NCBI GenBank assembly: GCA_964440095.1
Contig: CAYTPZ010000002.1
Location: 1-64,000 of the forward strand
DNA: 64,000 nucleotides
Reading direction: 5' to 3'
Source of the DNA: JACNKJ01 sp964440095
GTDB lineage: Bacteria; Krumholzibacteriota; Krumholzibacteriia; JACNKJ01
Shown one piece after another: positions 61,696-64,000 of the stretch (the stretch's first letter is position 1; the number at the start of each line of letters is the position of its first letter). The notes beneath the pieces were generated by a model. That model did no database searches. It saw only the letters and a program-made list of their open reading frames with translations, and was not told where the DNA came from. The position numbers were made by a program, and so were the translations under genes.

Positions 61696-61893
61696 ATGAT
61701 CACCAAGATTCGGAATTACATCCGCGAAGTCTGGCTCGAGATGGGCAAGGTTACTTGGCCGACCCGGGACGAGCTGAAGGAGTCGACTCGCGTTGTCATC
61801 ATCGGATCCTTTTTCTTGACTTTGTTCATTTTCGTGATCGACCGCATCATGGGCTTCGGCATTGACGGCATTACCCGTCTGCTGGGCTCTTAA
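61696..61893 (+). CDS. secE: Preprotein translocase subunit SecE
   Basis: 65 residues, the short single-span form. NYIREVWLEMGKVTWPTRDE is the conserved amphipathic region, followed by one membrane helix (STRVVIIGSFFLTLFIFVID). The ATG at 61696 is used; the frame is open upstream through the tRNA but that part is not coding. AAAGGA lies 8 bases before it. Clamps SecY in the inner membrane. Confidence 0.95.
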   Translation: MITKIRNYIREVWLEMGKVTWPTRDELKESTRVVIIGSFFLTLFIFVIDRIMGFGIDGITRLLGS

Positions 61894-61927
61894 ATCGCCC
61901 TAAACGACGTACCCTCATGGAGGAATC

Positions 61928-62734
61928 ATGGAAGAGCGGGAGAAGGACATGACTTCCGAAGCCGAAGGCCAAGTGCCTGAGGCCGCCGCTCCCGTGGAGA
62001 GCCCTTTCGGGGGCGGGGACGTGGTGGAAGAGACCGTGGAGCCGGAGCTCGATGAGAGCGCTTCTGAGGATGAATCCGAGGAGGCGGTCACGGCCGAAGC
62101 AACAGGCGATGGCGAAGAAGACGAACTCGACGAGGACGACGCCGTTGCGCCGGGCCTTCCGCCCGTGCAGACCGAGACGCCTCGTAATTCGAAGCTGAAG
62201 TGGTATGCGGTGCACACCTACTCGGGACACGAGAACAAGGTGCGCACCAATATGCTTCGCCGGGTGGTCCTCGAAGGCATGGAGGACAAGATCGACCAGA
62301 TTCTCATCCCCACCGAAGAGGTGACGGAGATGAAGAAGGGGAAGAAGACGACCGCCACGCGGAAGTACTTCCCCAGTTACATCCTGGTCGAAATGGAGAT
62401 GTGCGATGAGGCCTACCACCTCGTCAACGGAATCAGCGGCGTGACAAGTTTCGTGGGCCTCGACCCGCGCGAGCCGTCTCGTCGTCCCGTGCCCCTGCGA
62501 CCGGCCGAAGTGGATCGGGTGCTCGGGCGCATTGAACGACCCACGGAGCACAAGGTCACGGAAATACCCTATCAGGTGGGCGACCACGTGAAGGTCATGG
62601 ATGGACCTTTCAGCGATTTCAACGGAATCGTCGACGAGGTCAACAAGGAACGCGGAACCCTCAAGGTCATGGTGACCATCTTCGGCAGGGAAACGCCGGT
62701 GGAACTCGACTTCCTGCAGGTTGAACCTCTCTAG
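61928..62734 (+). CDS. nusG: Transcription factor NusG with acidic N-terminal extension
   Basis: 268 residues, against about 180 in E. coli. The extra ~88 residues at the start are very rich in Glu and Asp (for example EEDELDEDDA) and probably disordered. The NGN domain starts at about 90 (LKWYAVHTYSGHENKVRTNM) and the KOW domain at about 215 (VGDHVKVMDGPFSDFNGIVD). Binds RNA polymerase and couples it to Rho or the ribosome. GGAGGAATC directly precedes the ATG, which supports the extended start. Confidence 0.95.
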   Translation: MEEREKDMTSEAEGQVPEAAAPVESPFGGGDVVEETVEPELDESASEDESEEAVTAEATGDGEEDELDEDDAVAPGLPPVQTETPRNSKLKWYAVHTYSGHENKVRTNMLRRVVLEGMEDKIDQILIPTEEVTEMKKGKKTTATRKYFPSYILVEMEMCDEAYHLVNGISGVTSFVGLDPREPSRRPVPLRPAEVDRVLGRIERPTEHKVTEIPYQVGDHVKVMDGPFSDFNGIVDEVNKERGTLKVMVTIFGRETPVELDFLQVEPL

Positions 62735-62764
62735 GTTCAGGACGAAAGAACGGGAGCATTTAGA

Positions 62765-63199
62765 ATGGCCAAGCCCAAGAAAAAAGTGATCGCTCAGATC
62801 AAGGTGCAGATCCCCGGTGGACAGGCTAATCCCGCCCCGCCCGTGGGCCCCGCTTTGGGACAGCACCAGGTAAACATCATGGAGTTCTGTAAGGCGTTCA
62901 ATGCGCAGACCCAGAACGCCCAGGGGATGCTCACGCCCGTGATCATCACCGTATACGCGGACCGCAGCTTCACCTTCATCACCAAAACTCCTCCCGCCGC
63001 CGTCTTGCTTCGCAAGGCCGCCGGTGTCGAGAAGGGGTCCGGTGAGCCCAACCGCGAAAAGGTGGGTTCGGTGAGCGCTGCGCAGCTTCGCGAAATCGCG
63101 GAATTGAAGGCTGCCGACCTCAACGCGGCGACTGTTGAAAACGCCATGCTCATGATCGCGGGCACCGCCCGCAGCATGGGCCTTGAGGTCATTGGTTAG
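62765..63199 (+). CDS. rplK: Ribosomal protein L11
   Basis: 144 residues. IKVQIPGGQANPAPPVGPAL, GQHQVNIMEFCKAFNAQTQ and FITKTPPAAVLLRKAAGVEK are conserved L11 segments. Part of the GTPase-associated centre with 23S rRNA. GGGAGC upstream of the ATG. The secE-nusG-rplK-rplA order is universal in most bacteria. Confidence 0.97.
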   Translation: MAKPKKKVIAQIKVQIPGGQANPAPPVGPALGQHQVNIMEFCKAFNAQTQNAQGMLTPVIITVYADRSFTFITKTPPAAVLLRKAAGVEKGSGEPNREKVGSVSAAQLREIAELKAADLNAATVENAMLMIAGTARSMGLEVIG

Positions 63200-63324
63200 C
63201 TTTCAGTAAAAATCGGATGGTACGGTTTCCCGGCTGGAGGGCGGGAAGCACGCTTCTCAGCCACCGGTTTTGTTCCCTCTGTTAACTTGAGAGTATCGGA
63301 CCAAGCTGATCGTTAGGAATTACG

Positions 63325-64000
63325 ATGAAGCGTGGGAAGAATTATAGCGAAAGCGCCACTCTCCGGGACAGGACCTCCGCTTACACCCTGGGTGAAGCGG
63401 TGGACATGATTCGGAAGATGTCAAAGGCGAAATTCGACGAAACGGTAGAGGTTTCCGCCAAGCTTGGCGTGGATCCCCGTCACGCGGACCAGATGGTTCG
63501 TGGAACGGTGGTTCTTCCTCATGGCACGGGCCGTTCGGTCCGCGTGCTGGCCCTTGTTCGTGGCGATAACGTCACGGCCGCCCAGGAAGCCGGAGCCGAC
63601 ATGGTCGGCGCGGAAGAATATCTGGAAAAGATAAAGGGTGGCTGGGCCGACACGGACGTCATCATTACGACGCCCGACATGATGAAGGATCTCGGACGCC
63701 TGGGTAAGGTGCTGGGCCCCAAGGGTCTCATGCCCAATCCCAAGAGCGGAACCGTTACCAAAGACGTCGCTAAGGCGGTCAAAGAAGTCAAGGCGGGTAA
63801 GGTTGAATACCGCGTTGACAAGGGATCTAATATTCACGTTTCCGTGGGTAAATCCTCCTTTGAATCGTCACAGCTTGAAGACAACGTTCGAACATTGATC
63901 CAGGAACTGCTGCGCGTCAAACCGGCCTCAGCGAAGGGTAAGTACTTCAAGTCGGCTTTCTTGAGCTCGACGATGGGTCCTTCCATTCGCATTGCTGAGT
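63325..64000 (+). CDS. rplA: Ribosomal protein L1 (3' end outside the window)
   Basis: 225 codons seen, almost the full ~230; the stop lies just beyond the window. EVSAKLGVDPRHADQMVRGT, VLPHGTGRSVRVLAL, MKDLGRLGKVLGPKGLMPNP and KAGKVEYRVDKGSNIHVSVG are diagnostic. TTAGGAAT precedes the ATG. The 125-bp gap after rplK is longer than the others in this operon and may hold a control structure, but none is obvious by eye. L1 commonly represses its own operon by binding the mRNA leader. Confidence 0.97.
   Translation, partial: MKRGKNYSESATLRDRTSAYTLGEAVDMIRKMSKAKFDETVEVSAKLGVDPRHADQMVRGTVVLPHGTGRSVRVLALVRGDNVTAAQEAGADMVGAEEYLEKIKGGWADTDVIITTPDMMKDLGRLGKVLGPKGLMPNPKSGTVTKDVAKAVKEVKAGKVEYRVDKGSNIHVSVGKSSFESSQLEDNVRTLIQELLRVKPASAKGKYFKSAFLSSTMGPSIRIAE

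Noticed and set aside
63200..63324. L1-binding leader or riboswitch before rplA
   Set aside because: The gap is long enough, but I could not find a convincing L1 target fold by eye; left unannotated.

Overview
The window looks like a chromosomal segment of an uncultured, moderately GC-rich Gram-negative bacterium. The best fit is the wider FCB superphylum (Fibrobacterota/Bacteroidota and candidate phyla such as Eisenbacteria, Krumholzibacteriota or Latescibacteria). Three large exported proteins end in a FlgD-like, type IX-style C-terminal domain with the motif NPFNP and a terminal Leu/Val-Lys, and a PorV-like outer-membrane barrel protein and an Mla lipid-transport system are also present. 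This placement is inferred from gene content; no rRNA gene lies in the window.

Layout. 1-12 kb: three paralogous secreted five-bladed-propeller glycosidase-like proteins (69-3488, 3735-5576, 9909-11501), interspersed with an M50 protease, an M28 peptidase, a GlpX-type phosphatase and a TPR protein. 12-18 kb: a decayed HNH-endonuclease-like gene, rarA, a GNAT acetyltransferase, a methyltransferase, a papain-like protein that has lost its catalytic Cys and His, and an exported Pcm. 18.5-25 kb: a complete five-gene oligopeptide ABC importer whose first permease carries a duplicated periplasmic insert. 25-30 kb: an RqcH/NFACT protein, a FlgD-domain protein with a PorV-OmpA-like protein, and an FG-GAP protein. 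30-36 kb: a housekeeping operon yicC-gmk-rpoZ-coaBC-udg4-dnaB-VOC. 36-41.6 kb: an octaheme cytochrome c, mlaEFD, a KamA-type radical SAM enzyme and a GYD protein.

41.7-46.7 kb is the one clearly unstable stretch. It holds an ISL3-type insertion sequence with 25-bp perfect inverted repeats but no target duplication, the stump of a gene cut off by that element, the 5' stump of a lipoprotein gene, a TPR lipoprotein pseudogene with several lesions, an intact ECF sigma/zinc-finger anti-sigma pair, and a short class I fumarase-like stump. 46.7-59.4 kb returns to densely packed housekeeping genes (radA, a formyltransferase-like gene with a probable frameshift, ispD-ispF-gltX, terC, tag, ddl, btpA, cysS). 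Among them are an internally deleted epimerase and a PDZ protein with about 12 copies of a G-D/N-D-x-Y repeat.

59.4-64 kb is the conserved translation/transcription block: promoter, tRNA-Thr(UGU), tRNA-Tyr, tRNA-Gly, tRNA-Thr(GGU), tuf, rpmG, tRNA-Trp, secE, nusG, rplK, rplA (cut by the window end). Its gene order matches that of many bacteria. Runs of 7-bp repeat words (AGCGGTT, AGTCGCA, GGAGACT types) recur between genes here, at the very start of the window and near 12.0 kb, and are the most unusual non-coding feature.
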